64,000 nt of DNA from Candidatus Eiseniibacteriota bacterium (GTDB lineage: Bacteria > Eisenbacteria > RBG-16-71-46), in the NCBI GenBank assembly GCA_016710095.1, contig JADJLL010000008.1, forward strand, positions 138,505-202,504, read 5' to 3'. The notes under the pieces were generated by a model. The model had not been told where the DNA came from. It made no database searches and saw only the letters and a list, made by a program, of their open reading frames with translations. The position numbers and the translations under genes were made by a program. The first letter of the stretch is position 1. Each line of letters begins with the position of its first letter. This document shows, in pieces, positions 17,071 through 25,133 of this stretch.

Positions 17071-17499
17071 GTGAGCGAACCGAAATGGACGGTGGTGGCG
17101 CCGCTGCGGCCGCGCTTCCGCGACACGGACGCGATGGGCCACATCAACAACGCGGTGTACATCACGTACCTCGAAGTCGCGCGGCAGGAATACTGGCGCG
17201 TCTTCAAGGACGACGAGAACTACCGCGTCGTGCCGTTCATCCTCGCGCGCGTCGAAGTGGACTTCCGCTCCGAGGCGCTCATGCACGAGACGCTCGAGCT
17301 GTGCATCCGCTGCTCGTTCATCGGCGGCAAGTCGTTCGGCTTCGATTACGAGATCCGCGAGCAGAAGACGCAGCGGCTCGTCGTGAAGGCGACGTCGGTG
17401 CAGGTGTTCTACGACTACGCCGCCAAGGCGAGCATCCCGTGCCCGCCCGAGATGCGCGCGCGCTTCGAGTCGTTCGAAGGACGCGCGCTCGCGCGCTGA
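17071..17499 (+). CDS. Acyl-CoA thioesterase, hot-dog fold (4HBT/YbgC type)
   Basis: Hydrolyses acyl-CoA or 4-hydroxybenzoyl-CoA type thioesters in the cytoplasm. The 142-residue protein has the signature RFRDTDAMGHINNAVYITYL, where the aspartate in DTDAMGH is the catalytic residue of YbgC/FadM-like enzymes. ARVEVDFRSEALMHETLEL follows as the central hot-dog helix and strand. GTG at 17071 is the start because AGGAGA lies directly upstream and the frame has no sensible ATG. Probably the last gene of the operon starting at 15258. Confidence 0.9.
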   Translation: MSEPKWTVVAPLRPRFRDTDAMGHINNAVYITYLEVARQEYWRVFKDDENYRVVPFILARVEVDFRSEALMHETLELCIRCSFIGGKSFGFDYEIREQKTQRLVVKATSVQVFYDYAAKASIPCPPEMRARFESFEGRALAR

Positions 17500-17505
17500 C
17501 CGCGC

Positions 17506-19608
17506 CTACGCCGCGTCGTCCACGCGGAACTGGCCGACGAGCGTCTGCAGTTCGTGCGAGCGCTCGGTGAGCGTCGCCGCGACCGCGGCGCTCTCCTCCG
17601 CCACCGCGCTGTTGCCCTGCACGGAACGGTCGATCTCCGCCATCGAGTGATTGAGCGCGGCGATGCCGTGCGCCTGCTTCTCGTTCTCGTCGGCGAACTC
17701 CTGGATGCGCGACGAAAGCCGGCGGATGGACGTCGCGACCTCGGACAGCTGAGCGCCCGCCTGCTCGATGCTCTCGTTCATCTCGCCCGTGCGGCGCGTG
17801 CTCTCGCCGATCAGGTCGTGAATCTCCCGCGCGGCGTCCGCCGTGCGCTTGGCGAGGCCGCGCACCTCGGCGGCGACGATCGCGAAGCCGCGGCCGTGCT
17901 CGCCCGCGCGCGCGGCCTCGACCGCGGCATTGAGCGACAGCATGTTCGTCTGCAGCGCGATCTCCTCGACCATCTGCACGATCGTCGCGATCCGCTGCGA
18001 CGACTCGAGCGCGGCCGCCATCACCTCGCGCGAGTGCTGCATCACGACGCTGCCGCGCTCGGCGGTCGTCGAGGCGTCGAGCGCCATGCGGCTCGCGTCG
18101 TGCGCCTCGTCGGAGCTGCGCTTCGCGGAATCGCTCAGGTCGTGCAGCGTGCTCGCGATCTCCTCGGAGTGCGCGGCCTGCGCCTGCAGCGCCGTCGAGA
18201 GCGCGTCGCTCCCGCGCGCGATCTCGCCCGCGCCTTCGGCCACGCCGCTCGCGGCGTGCTTGATGTGCGCGATCAGGTCGTGGATGCGCGCGAGCAGTTC
18301 GTCGAACCCGCGACCGAGCGTGCCGATCTCGTCCTTGTGCGTGACGTTCAGCCGGCGCGTGAGGTCGCCGCCGCCGGCCGCGATCTCGCGGATGCGCGCG
18401 TCGACTTCCATGACGCGCGTCCGTTTGACGTGGATGCCGACGGGGCCGAGCACGACCGCCGCGGTGAACACGACGAGCGCGAGCAGCGTGAGCAGGAAGC
18501 GCGACATCTCGCGCTTCATCGCGCCGCCGACCGCGACCGGGTCGTAGCGGTAAGCGAGCACCCACGGCGTGTCGCCCGCGGTCTTCAGCGTGTCGACGTG
18601 CCACTTCGCGGCGAGCGCCTTCGGAGCTTCGCCGGCGATGACCGCGCGCGCGTCCTTGTCGAGCGAGGCGTCGCGGCGATCGAACACGTACACGCCGTGC
18701 GCGGGGTTCGCGAGCACGAAGTTGCCGGCGTGCTCGGGCAGCGACCACCCGTCGCGACGCGCGGCGTCGCGATCGTCGTCGGTGACGGGCACGGCGGGAA
18801 TGCCGAGCAGCTGCGCTTCGAGCACGTTCGTGCGGAAGATGGCCGAGACGATGCCGCGGAAGTTCCCGTCCTGCCCGTAGAACGGGACCGAATACAGGAT
18901 GCCCTCGGCGTCACGCGCGTCGCCCTCGCTGCGTGAGACGTACTGCGTGTTGTCGCAGGTGCGCATCGCGGGGCTGGTGACGGCCGGGATGTCGTCGAGC
19001 TTCTCGAAGTCGAACCGCGGGTGCGACGCGCGCAGCGCGTCGAGCTGCTTCGGGTACCAGGCGTACTCGGCTTCCTCGGCTTCCTCGGGGAAGTCCGAGC
19101 CGCGCTCCTCTGCGGCTTCGGCCGCGCCGTCGGCCGTCATGCGCAGCTGGTCGTACATGAAGAACGGCACTTCGCCGCGTGTCGCGTCGAAGCCGTCCAC
19201 GATCGCGTAGACCTCGGACACGCTCACGTTGGCCGCAAGGTTGTTGTAGAGCTGTTGCACCGTGCGGTCACCTTCGACGCTGAACCGCCCCGCCTCGACT
19301 GCGGTGCGCGAGTCGTCCGGACGGTTTCCGCCACGAATCTCGCGCACGCTCGGCAGCAGGCTGATCGTGCGGATCGTCTGGTAGGAGAGCGTGAAGAAGT
19401 GCTCGAGGTTCCGCTCCATCGGGCGGTACTGGTTCGACAGCAGCTCGGCGCGCGTGGTTTCCATCGCGCGCGCGCGGCCGCGCTGGAAGTCCACCGCGAG
19501 GTAGCCGAGCGCGAGCACGGGCGCGATCACCGCGACCGCGATGATCCAGTCCTTCTTCCAGTCGAACGCACGGCCATGCGGCGTGCGGCCCGCATCACGG
19601 CTCCTCAT
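17506..19608 (-). CDS. Methyl-accepting chemotaxis protein, periplasmic sensor domain
   Basis: Transmembrane chemoreceptor of 700 residues. Order: first TM (about residues 20-40, WIIAVAVIAPVLALGYLAV), a long periplasmic sensor of about 330 residues with a dCache-like pattern (SEVYAIVDGFDATRGEVPFF, GILYSVPFYGQDGNFRGIVS), second TM (MSRFLLTLLALVVFTAAVVL), HAMP (VDARIREIAAGGGDLTRRL), then the signalling coiled coil. The hairpin tip is EEIALQTNMLSLNAAVEAAR, with AGEHGRGFAIVAAEVRGLAK after it. ATG at 19608 is chosen for GGGAG at 7-base spacing; an in-frame start at 19662 also exists. No cheA/cheW genes are in the window, so it is an orphan receptor. Ligand unknown. Confidence 0.93.
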   Translation of the reverse strand: MRSRDAGRTPHGRAFDWKKDWIIAVAVIAPVLALGYLAVDFQRGRARAMETTRAELLSNQYRPMERNLEHFFTLSYQTIRTISLLPSVREIRGGNRPDDSRTAVEAGRFSVEGDRTVQQLYNNLAANVSVSEVYAIVDGFDATRGEVPFFMYDQLRMTADGAAEAAEERGSDFPEEAEEAEYAWYPKQLDALRASHPRFDFEKLDDIPAVTSPAMRTCDNTQYVSRSEGDARDAEGILYSVPFYGQDGNFRGIVSAIFRTNVLEAQLLGIPAVPVTDDDRDAARRDGWSLPEHAGNFVLANPAHGVYVFDRRDASLDKDARAVIAGEAPKALAAKWHVDTLKTAGDTPWVLAYRYDPVAVGGAMKREMSRFLLTLLALVVFTAAVVLGPVGIHVKRTRVMEVDARIREIAAGGGDLTRRLNVTHKDEIGTLGRGFDELLARIHDLIAHIKHAASGVAEGAGEIARGSDALSTALQAQAAHSEEIASTLHDLSDSAKRSSDEAHDASRMALDASTTAERGSVVMQHSREVMAAALESSQRIATIVQMVEEIALQTNMLSLNAAVEAARAGEHGRGFAIVAAEVRGLAKRTADAAREIHDLIGESTRRTGEMNESIEQAGAQLSEVATSIRRLSSRIQEFADENEKQAHGIAALNHSMAEIDRSVQGNSAVAEESAAVAATLTERSHELQTLVGQFRVDDAA

Positions 19609-19709
19609 GAACGCACTCCCGAATCGAGGGGTTTGCGGTTCCACGCTTCGCGCCCCATGCATCGCACGCGTGGAACCAGTACTCCCGAGTTTCGGTAGTC
19701 CGCAAACAT

Positions 19710-19745
19710 GAGAGCGCGGGCGAAGTGTTCCTCGCCCGCGCTCTC
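19710..19745 (-). terminator. Terminator after the lipoprotein/retropepsin operon
   Basis: GAGAGCGCGGGCGA (19710-19723) and TCGCCCGCGCTCTC (19732-19745) form a perfect 14-bp stem with an 8-base loop. On the minus strand it lies 26 bases after the stop at 19772 and is followed by ATGTTTG, a weak U tract. Confidence 0.7.
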
Positions 19746-19771
19746 TCGCATTCGCCGTCAGTTGCGCGCGC

Positions 19772-22021
19772 TCAGCGCGGCACTTCGACCCTCGGCAGGC
19801 CCCAGAGGTCCTGCAGCACCCAGTCGATGAGCAGGATGTTCTGCTCGCGACGGAAGTACCAGATCGGGAAGCCGCTGAACACGACCGGCGTGTTCTCGCG
19901 CCCGTGATAGAGCGTCATGACCGGACGGCCGACGCCGAGGTTGCCGCCGAGCGTCACGTACAGCGTGTCGAGCACCGGCACTTCGTGCACCGCGTTCAGG
20001 TCCGGATCGTCGTCCTCGGCCACCGAGTTCGACTTCGTCAGCGCTTCCGCCGAGTACGTCGACTGGTAGTAGTCCGAGAGGCTCGTGCGCGTCGGCGCGA
20101 GCGTCGCCATCGGGTCCGTCGCCTGCGACTTCTCGAACAGCTGGTCCGGCAGCCGCGCGAAGCTCGGTGCGCCCGGCCATGCCCGCGGCGAACCTTCGAT
20201 GCGCTTCGCCTGTGACGACGAGCCGCTCGTGATCTCGCTGCGCCAGTGCGGGCCGTCGAACATGAGCCGTCCCGGCGCGAGCTCGCCGTCCGCCGACGCG
20301 TAGACCGAGCCGTTCGTGCCGATCTTCTCCCACTCGCGCTGGAGGCTCGACGCCACGCCGCCGCCCGAGAGCCACAACTTGCCGCCCTGGCGCACCCACA
20401 CCGCGAGCGGGTTCGCGATGCCGGGATACGACATCGCGTGCAACGCGGGCATGGGGTTCTGCGAGAAGTCCGGCGGGTTCAGGTACGTCGAGCTCTTGTA
20501 GTCCGTGTACCAGACGATGTGCCGGTAATCACCGAGCTGCGACAGCGTGACGATGCCGCCGCGCTGGAAGCGCGTGGCGAGCGTGTCGTACGAGTAGCCC
20601 GCGAACACGCCGGTCGGGCTGAGCGTGCCCGCCGGGTAGTCCTTCCACGGCCGGCCGCCCCTCGCGAAGAAGAACGTGTCGAGCTCGGACGCCGTCGGCC
20701 AGACGCCGCGCGGGATGTCGGTGATGAACGGCGCCGTCGTGCGCAGCTTGTCCGGCGTGAGACGCGTGTCGTCCACCATGAGCAGCGACTTGCGGAACGT
20801 CGGGCGGATCGCGGTGAACTGCACGACGGACATGCTCACCATGTCCTCGTTGTCCCGCGCCTGCACGTAGAGGAAGTGCGTCTCCGCGAACCGCCCCTCG
20901 GGCGGCACGATCGCCGGAATGTCGCACTGCTGCGTCGTGGGCGACCACTGGCTCCAGTGATGGATGTCCGTCGTCTCGTTCGTGCGCTGCGTCTCGTCGC
21001 CGATGTCACCGTCGACGCGCCAGCGGTAACCGGACACGAACGCGCCGTAGGACGTGGCGCCCGACCAGTTGAACCGCAGCGGCGTGTCGGCCGCGACGTC
21101 CACTTTGAGGAACGTGTTCTCGTCGAGCGAGAACGATCCTCCGCTGTACTTGTAATAGAACGTGTCGTTCCAGATCGACATCGTCGGTCCGAGCGTGCCG
21201 ACGACGCTCACGCCGAAGTACAGCATGCTCGAGTCGAAACTCAGCACGGGCGAGTACGCGCCCACCTCGTCGATGCCGATGAGCACGAACGCGTAGCGCT
21301 TGTTCGGCTGGAGCTGCTTGAGGTCGGCCCACGTCGTGTCGCCGCTCGTGGAGTCCCACGTCGAGAACCCGGGCGCGTAGAAGCTGCGCAGCGAGTCGGG
21401 ATTGAGCAGCAGCGTGAGGAAGTCGAACTCGAGGTTGCCCTCCGCGAAGACCTTGTACTTGTACTTCACGGGCTTCGTCGTGGTGCGGCCGTCGGGATCC
21501 GAGCCCGTCCAGGTGATCCGGAACGCGGGACCGAACTGCGGCGTGTTCAGGTGGTTCGGCACCGGCGTGACGATCCGCACGATCGGCGCGAGCGTGAACG
21601 AGTTGAACGAGCACGTGAGCACGTTCGAAGGCGCGCCCTGATCGTCCACCGCGCGCACGACGAACGTGTGATAGCCGTGCGCCGTCGTCGCCCCGACCGT
21701 GTCCACGACGTCCGACTGGAACTGGAACGTCTCGCGGTTCTTGGTCGTGCGGACCCACGTGGTGTCGGAGTTCAGCGCCGTGGGCGGGTCGAGCACGTAC
21801 TCGTAGTACGCGATCGTGCCGTCCATGTCGAAGCCGGCCCAGCGCATCTCGTACGCGTAGAAGTACGGCAGCGTGGCCGACGCCGGCGCCTGGGTCAGCT
21901 CGATCGTCGGCGCCAGGTTCGCGGGCAGCAGCCCCGAGTAGAGCTTCTTGCCACAGCCGGCGGCGACGACCGCGAGCAGCACGAAGGCCAACAGCGCGAA
22001 ACGCGCGAAGGCACGGTTCAC
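19772..22021 (-). CDS. Large surface lipoprotein with Ig/FN3-like domains
   Basis: A 749-residue exported lipoprotein (leader FALLAFVLLAVVAAGCGKK, lipobox AAGC). Beta-rich modules follow with phrases typical of extracellular FN3/Ig domains: YEMRWAGFDMDGTIAYYEYV, FRITWTGSDPDGRTTTKPVK and YRWRVDGDIGDETQ. The C-terminal 330 residues (from about KSLLMVDDTRLTPDKLRTTA) contain a Rossmann-like pattern with VWYTDYKSSTY and QGGKLWLSGGGVA, as in glutamine-amidotransferase-like domains of surface proteins. No enzyme residues can be assigned. The start overlaps the stop of the retropepsin-like gene, so both are one operon. Confidence 0.8.
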   Translation of the reverse strand: MNRAFARFALLAFVLLAVVAAGCGKKLYSGLLPANLAPTIELTQAPASATLPYFYAYEMRWAGFDMDGTIAYYEYVLDPPTALNSDTTWVRTTKNRETFQFQSDVVDTVGATTAHGYHTFVVRAVDDQGAPSNVLTCSFNSFTLAPIVRIVTPVPNHLNTPQFGPAFRITWTGSDPDGRTTTKPVKYKYKVFAEGNLEFDFLTLLLNPDSLRSFYAPGFSTWDSTSGDTTWADLKQLQPNKRYAFVLIGIDEVGAYSPVLSFDSSMLYFGVSVVGTLGPTMSIWNDTFYYKYSGGSFSLDENTFLKVDVAADTPLRFNWSGATSYGAFVSGYRWRVDGDIGDETQRTNETTDIHHWSQWSPTTQQCDIPAIVPPEGRFAETHFLYVQARDNEDMVSMSVVQFTAIRPTFRKSLLMVDDTRLTPDKLRTTAPFITDIPRGVWPTASELDTFFFARGGRPWKDYPAGTLSPTGVFAGYSYDTLATRFQRGGIVTLSQLGDYRHIVWYTDYKSSTYLNPPDFSQNPMPALHAMSYPGIANPLAVWVRQGGKLWLSGGGVASSLQREWEKIGTNGSVYASADGELAPGRLMFDGPHWRSEITSGSSSQAKRIEGSPRAWPGAPSFARLPDQLFEKSQATDPMATLAPTRTSLSDYYQSTYSAEALTKSNSVAEDDDPDLNAVHEVPVLDTLYVTLGGNLGVGRPVMTLYHGRENTPVVFSGFPIWYFRREQNILLIDWVLQDLWGLPRVEVPR

Positions 22022-23919
22022 GGCAGCATTTCCCGCAGCGTGACCGTGTGCTTCGACTTCTTCTTGCCGTCACGCAGCACTTCGATCTTCACGCGCGAGC
22101 CGATCTCGCCCTGCTCCAGCACGGCGTCGAGCGCCGAAAGCGTCCACTCGCCGGCGGGCTTGCCCTGCACGCTCACGAGTTCGTCGTCGTCGCGGATGCC
22201 CGCCGCGTGCGCGGGCGAGCCCGGCAACACCGACAGCGCGATCACCTTGTCGCCCGAACGGCCGACGAGTACGCCGCTGCGCGAGAGCGCGTCGCGCGAA
22301 GCGAAGCGCTCACCCGGCTCGAGCCAGATCCGGCGATGGTCGTAGTCCAGCGTCACGCGGAAGCGCTCCAGCACGCGATTGCCGATGTTGCCCGCGAACT
22401 CCTCGCTCGCGAACGCGCCTTCGGCCGCGCGCGCCACCGACACCATCGGCGCGTCCCACGCGTAAGGGCCGATCGCCATCTTGCCGAGCCGCCCGTAGCG
22501 CGTCGTGAAGTGACCGCCGAAGCCCACGCCTTCCACGTCGCGCGCGCCGACGAGCTTGTCTTCGAGGCCGTGCCGGGTCGCGAAGGGTCCGTGAATGTCG
22601 ACCGTCGAGCTGCTGCCGACGTCCATGCGGAAGACGCCCGTGTACGTGCCGTCGATCGTGGCCGTCACGCCCGGCACGACGCCGTTCATGACCATGGGCA
22701 GCGGCTGCTCCTTGCCGGCGTACGCATACGTCGCGGGATCGTGCAGCTCGAGCACCGCGTGGTCGTAGTCGATCGTGACCACGAAGCGGCTGATGAAGTC
22801 GTAGCCGAGCACGCCGGCCAGGTCGTGCCAGAAGTACGCGCCGAACGCCGGCGCGACCGACATGATCGCGAGCTTCGGATGCGCGATCGAGACGCCGGTG
22901 CCGCCGGGGCCGTGCACGGCGATCGAGTCGAGCGTCACGAACGACGCGCTGCCCGCCGCGCCCGCGCCCTGCGCCTGCATGAAGCCCTCGCCCTTGAGCC
23001 CGATGCTCGCCGCGTACGTGCTGTCGAGCACGCTGATCGTCGCGCCCGTGTCGAACAGGAAATCCGCGGGCGGCGCGCCGTTGACCGACGCGCGCAGCCA
23101 CACGTGGCGCGCGGCGTAGTCGAACGGGAGCTTCAGCGCGCCGCTCGCGCCGCGCCAGCGCACGGTGGACACGCCTTCGGGCAGCGGCGCCTGGAACGCG
23201 AGCCCTTCGGTGCGCACGTTGACCGCGAACGAATCCGCCGTGCTCGTCATGCGGTTCGCGGGCATGTTGCTGATGCCCGACTCGTTCACGAACGCGCGCA
23301 GCCGGCCCGCGGCGCGGCGCCAGTCGGAAAAGTCGGTCGCGATCTGGTTCTGGTCGCGCGGCGCTTCGATGCGCGCGAGCAGCCCGGTCGCGTCGGAGAA
23401 CCAGTACCTGCGCGGCTTGAGCGTCCCGCCGCCCGGCGGAACCATCGTGAGCACGGTGTACGCGCCCTTCGCGTCCTTCTCGTGGCCGGCGACCGTGATC
23501 GTACCGCCGCCGTTGTCCGGCTCGGCCCAGCGCTCGAGCTCGTACCACGTGGAGGCGAGCGACTCGGCGAGGTCCTGATCGGTGAGCGTGACCACGCGGC
23601 CCGTGGTCGGGTCGGTGCGCCATGCCGTTCGGCCGTCGGAGCCCTCGGACAGCTTGAACGGCCCGAGCTCGGTGCGCGCGTAGTGCTTGTCGGGGCGCAC
23701 GGACCACGTTTCGAGCGAGCCGGAGAAGCCGAAGCCCGTGAGCTTGGCGCGCGTGTAGAGCGAGCCTTCGGCGGCGAAGGCGGCCGGGCCGCCCGTGGCG
23801 TCCACGTAGCGGCGGATGACCTTGTCGGCCTCCGGGGTCGCGGCGGCGTCCACCTGCGGCGCGAGGGCGAGCGCGAACAACGCCGCCAGCGCCAGGGGGC
23901 GCCCGAACGATCGAAGCAT
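22018..23919 (-). CDS. Exported retropepsin-like aspartyl protease with PDZ domain
   Basis: A 633-residue exported protein. Order: signal peptide (residues 1-26), a LolA-like N-terminal beta domain (about 27-230, GSLETWSVRPDKHYARTELG), then a retropepsin-like region. That region has the active-site motif DFLFDTGATISVLD (about residue 280) and a second DVGSSSTVD at about 430, where a duplicated protease fold would place its second aspartate. A C-terminal PDZ (about 540-625, ALSVLPGSPAHAAGIRDDDE) ends the protein. Duplicated aspartyl_protease_2 plus PDZ is a known bacterial arrangement. The ATG at 23919 follows AAGGAGAGAC. It heads the operon with the surface lipoprotein, which could be its substrate or partner (inference). 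Confidence 0.85.
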   Translation of the reverse strand: MLRSFGRPLALAALFALALAPQVDAAATPEADKVIRRYVDATGGPAAFAAEGSLYTRAKLTGFGFSGSLETWSVRPDKHYARTELGPFKLSEGSDGRTAWRTDPTTGRVVTLTDQDLAESLASTWYELERWAEPDNGGGTITVAGHEKDAKGAYTVLTMVPPGGGTLKPRRYWFSDATGLLARIEAPRDQNQIATDFSDWRRAAGRLRAFVNESGISNMPANRMTSTADSFAVNVRTEGLAFQAPLPEGVSTVRWRGASGALKLPFDYAARHVWLRASVNGAPPADFLFDTGATISVLDSTYAASIGLKGEGFMQAQGAGAAGSASFVTLDSIAVHGPGGTGVSIAHPKLAIMSVAPAFGAYFWHDLAGVLGYDFISRFVVTIDYDHAVLELHDPATYAYAGKEQPLPMVMNGVVPGVTATIDGTYTGVFRMDVGSSSTVDIHGPFATRHGLEDKLVGARDVEGVGFGGHFTTRYGRLGKMAIGPYAWDAPMVSVARAAEGAFASEEFAGNIGNRVLERFRVTLDYDHRRIWLEPGERFASRDALSRSGVLVGRSGDKVIALSVLPGSPAHAAGIRDDDELVSVQGKPAGEWTLSALDAVLEQGEIGSRVKIEVLRDGKKKSKHTVTLREMLP

Positions 23920-23989
23920 GTCTCTCCTTGGGGGGATGCCTAGGAACCTGAAAGTGGCGGGGAGTGTACCCAAGTGTACGGCCGCCGCA

Positions 23990-24008
23990 TCACCAATCTT
24001 CCGAGCAC
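23990..24008 (+). promoter_or_regulatory. Shared upstream element, copy 2
   Basis: TCACCAATCTTCCGAGCAC, identical over 19 bases to the minus strand of 14519-14537. It lies 101 bases upstream of the beta-barrel gene at 24109 in sense orientation. TACCAGTCCGG at 24061-24071 repeats a second motif found at the first locus. Confidence 0.6.
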
Positions 24009-24108
24009 GGGTGTCCGGGATACCGGCGCGGAGTCATTGCGGCGGCCCGCCGCAGCGTGCTACCAGTCCGGGCGAAGGACCTCCCCGGCATTCACGAAAG
24101 GACTCTTG

Positions 24109-24600
24109 ATGAAGCTCAAGCTGGCCCCTGCACTGCTTCTGGCCGCGTTCCTGCCCACCACCGCGCTCGCCGCGGGCTCTTCGTTCCAGACCTACGGACC
24201 GCACATCGGCTTCAGCAGCGACCCGAGCCAGCTCGTGCTCGGCGGTCAGCTGCAGATGGGCGACGTCGCCCCGAGCATCGACTTCGTCCCGTCGGTGGAC
24301 CTCGGGCTCGGTGACGGCATGACGGTCGTGTCGCTGAACGGCGACTTCCACTACCGCTTCACGATCTCGGGCGCGACCTGGCAGCCATACGCCGGCGGCG
24401 GCGTGGCGATCCACTTCTGGTCGGTGGACAACGCCGGCCCCGGCGGCGACGCGAGCGACTCGGTTGCCGGCGGCACGGCCGTCTTCGGTGCCGACGTCCC
24501 GACCAAGTCCGGCAGCCGCTTCTTCGTCGAAGGCAAGATCGGCCTCGGCGACGGCCCGGATTTCAAGGCCATCGCGGGCTGGCACTTCGGCCGCAAGTAG
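24109..24600 (+). CDS. Small outer-membrane beta-barrel protein
   Basis: A 163-residue predicted outer-membrane protein with a signal peptide (LKLAPALLLAAFLPTTALAA). About eight strands with glycine/aromatic alternation follow (IGFSSDPSQLVLGGQLQMGD, ISGATWQPYAGGGVAIHFW, SRFFVEGKIGLGDGPDFKA). Size fits an 8-stranded OmpX/OmpW-like barrel, but the C-terminus (WHFGRK) lacks the strict terminal Phe. ATG at 24109 has AAAGGA upstream. It shares the 19-base upstream element with the barrel gene at 13629. Confidence 0.75.
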   Translation: MKLKLAPALLLAAFLPTTALAAGSSFQTYGPHIGFSSDPSQLVLGGQLQMGDVAPSIDFVPSVDLGLGDGMTVVSLNGDFHYRFTISGATWQPYAGGGVAIHFWSVDNAGPGGDASDSVAGGTAVFGADVPTKSGSRFFVEGKIGLGDGPDFKAIAGWHFGRK

Positions 24601-24711
24601 CGCGGCGCGCCGAAAGGCGCGCGGCTTCTCTCGAACAGTGTGAAAACGCCGGGGCGGCAAGAGCGCCGCTCCGGCGATTCATTTTGCGGCGAACCCAGAG
24701 GGAACTCGATC

Positions 24712-25095
24712 ATGAAGGTCCTCGCGCGCTTCTCCAATCACGCCTACGCCCTGCTGCGGATCGTCAGCGGCTTCATGTTCGCTTTCCACGGCGTACAGAA
24801 AGTCCTGGGCGTGCTCACCACGCACCAGCCGGCCGTCGGCAGCCAGATCTGGATCGGAGGGGTCATCGAGCTGCTGGGCGGCCTCGCGATCCTGCTGGGC
24901 TTCCGCACGCGCTGGGCGGCCTTCCTCTCCAGCGGCACGATGGCCGTGGCCTACTGCCAGTTCCACTGGAAGTTCCAGCTCGGCTCCGCCTTCCTGCCCG
25001 GCGTGAACGACGGCGAGCTGGCGGCGCTCTACTGCTTCGTCTTTCTCTTCATCGCCTGCCGGGGCACCGGGATCTGGGGGCTGGAGAAGAACTGA
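24712..25095 (+). CDS. DoxX-family membrane protein
   Basis: A 127-residue inner-membrane protein with four helices. It has the DoxX/SURF4-like pattern ALLRIVSGFMFAFHGVQKVL, IWIGGVIELLGGLAILLGFR, TRWAAFLSSGTMAVAYCQFH and AALYCFVFLFIACRGTG. Family members are linked to quinone/thiosulfate oxidation or redox stress, but no reaction can be assigned here. It is convergent with the DsbD gene (38-base gap), so co-regulation is not implied. Confidence 0.87.
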   Translation: MKVLARFSNHAYALLRIVSGFMFAFHGVQKVLGVLTTHQPAVGSQIWIGGVIELLGGLAILLGFRTRWAAFLSSGTMAVAYCQFHWKFQLGSAFLPGVNDGELAALYCFVFLFIACRGTGIWGLEKN

Positions 25096-25133
25096 CGCGG
25101 ACGAAGTCTCGGTGATCGGCGTCGCGCCCCCCG

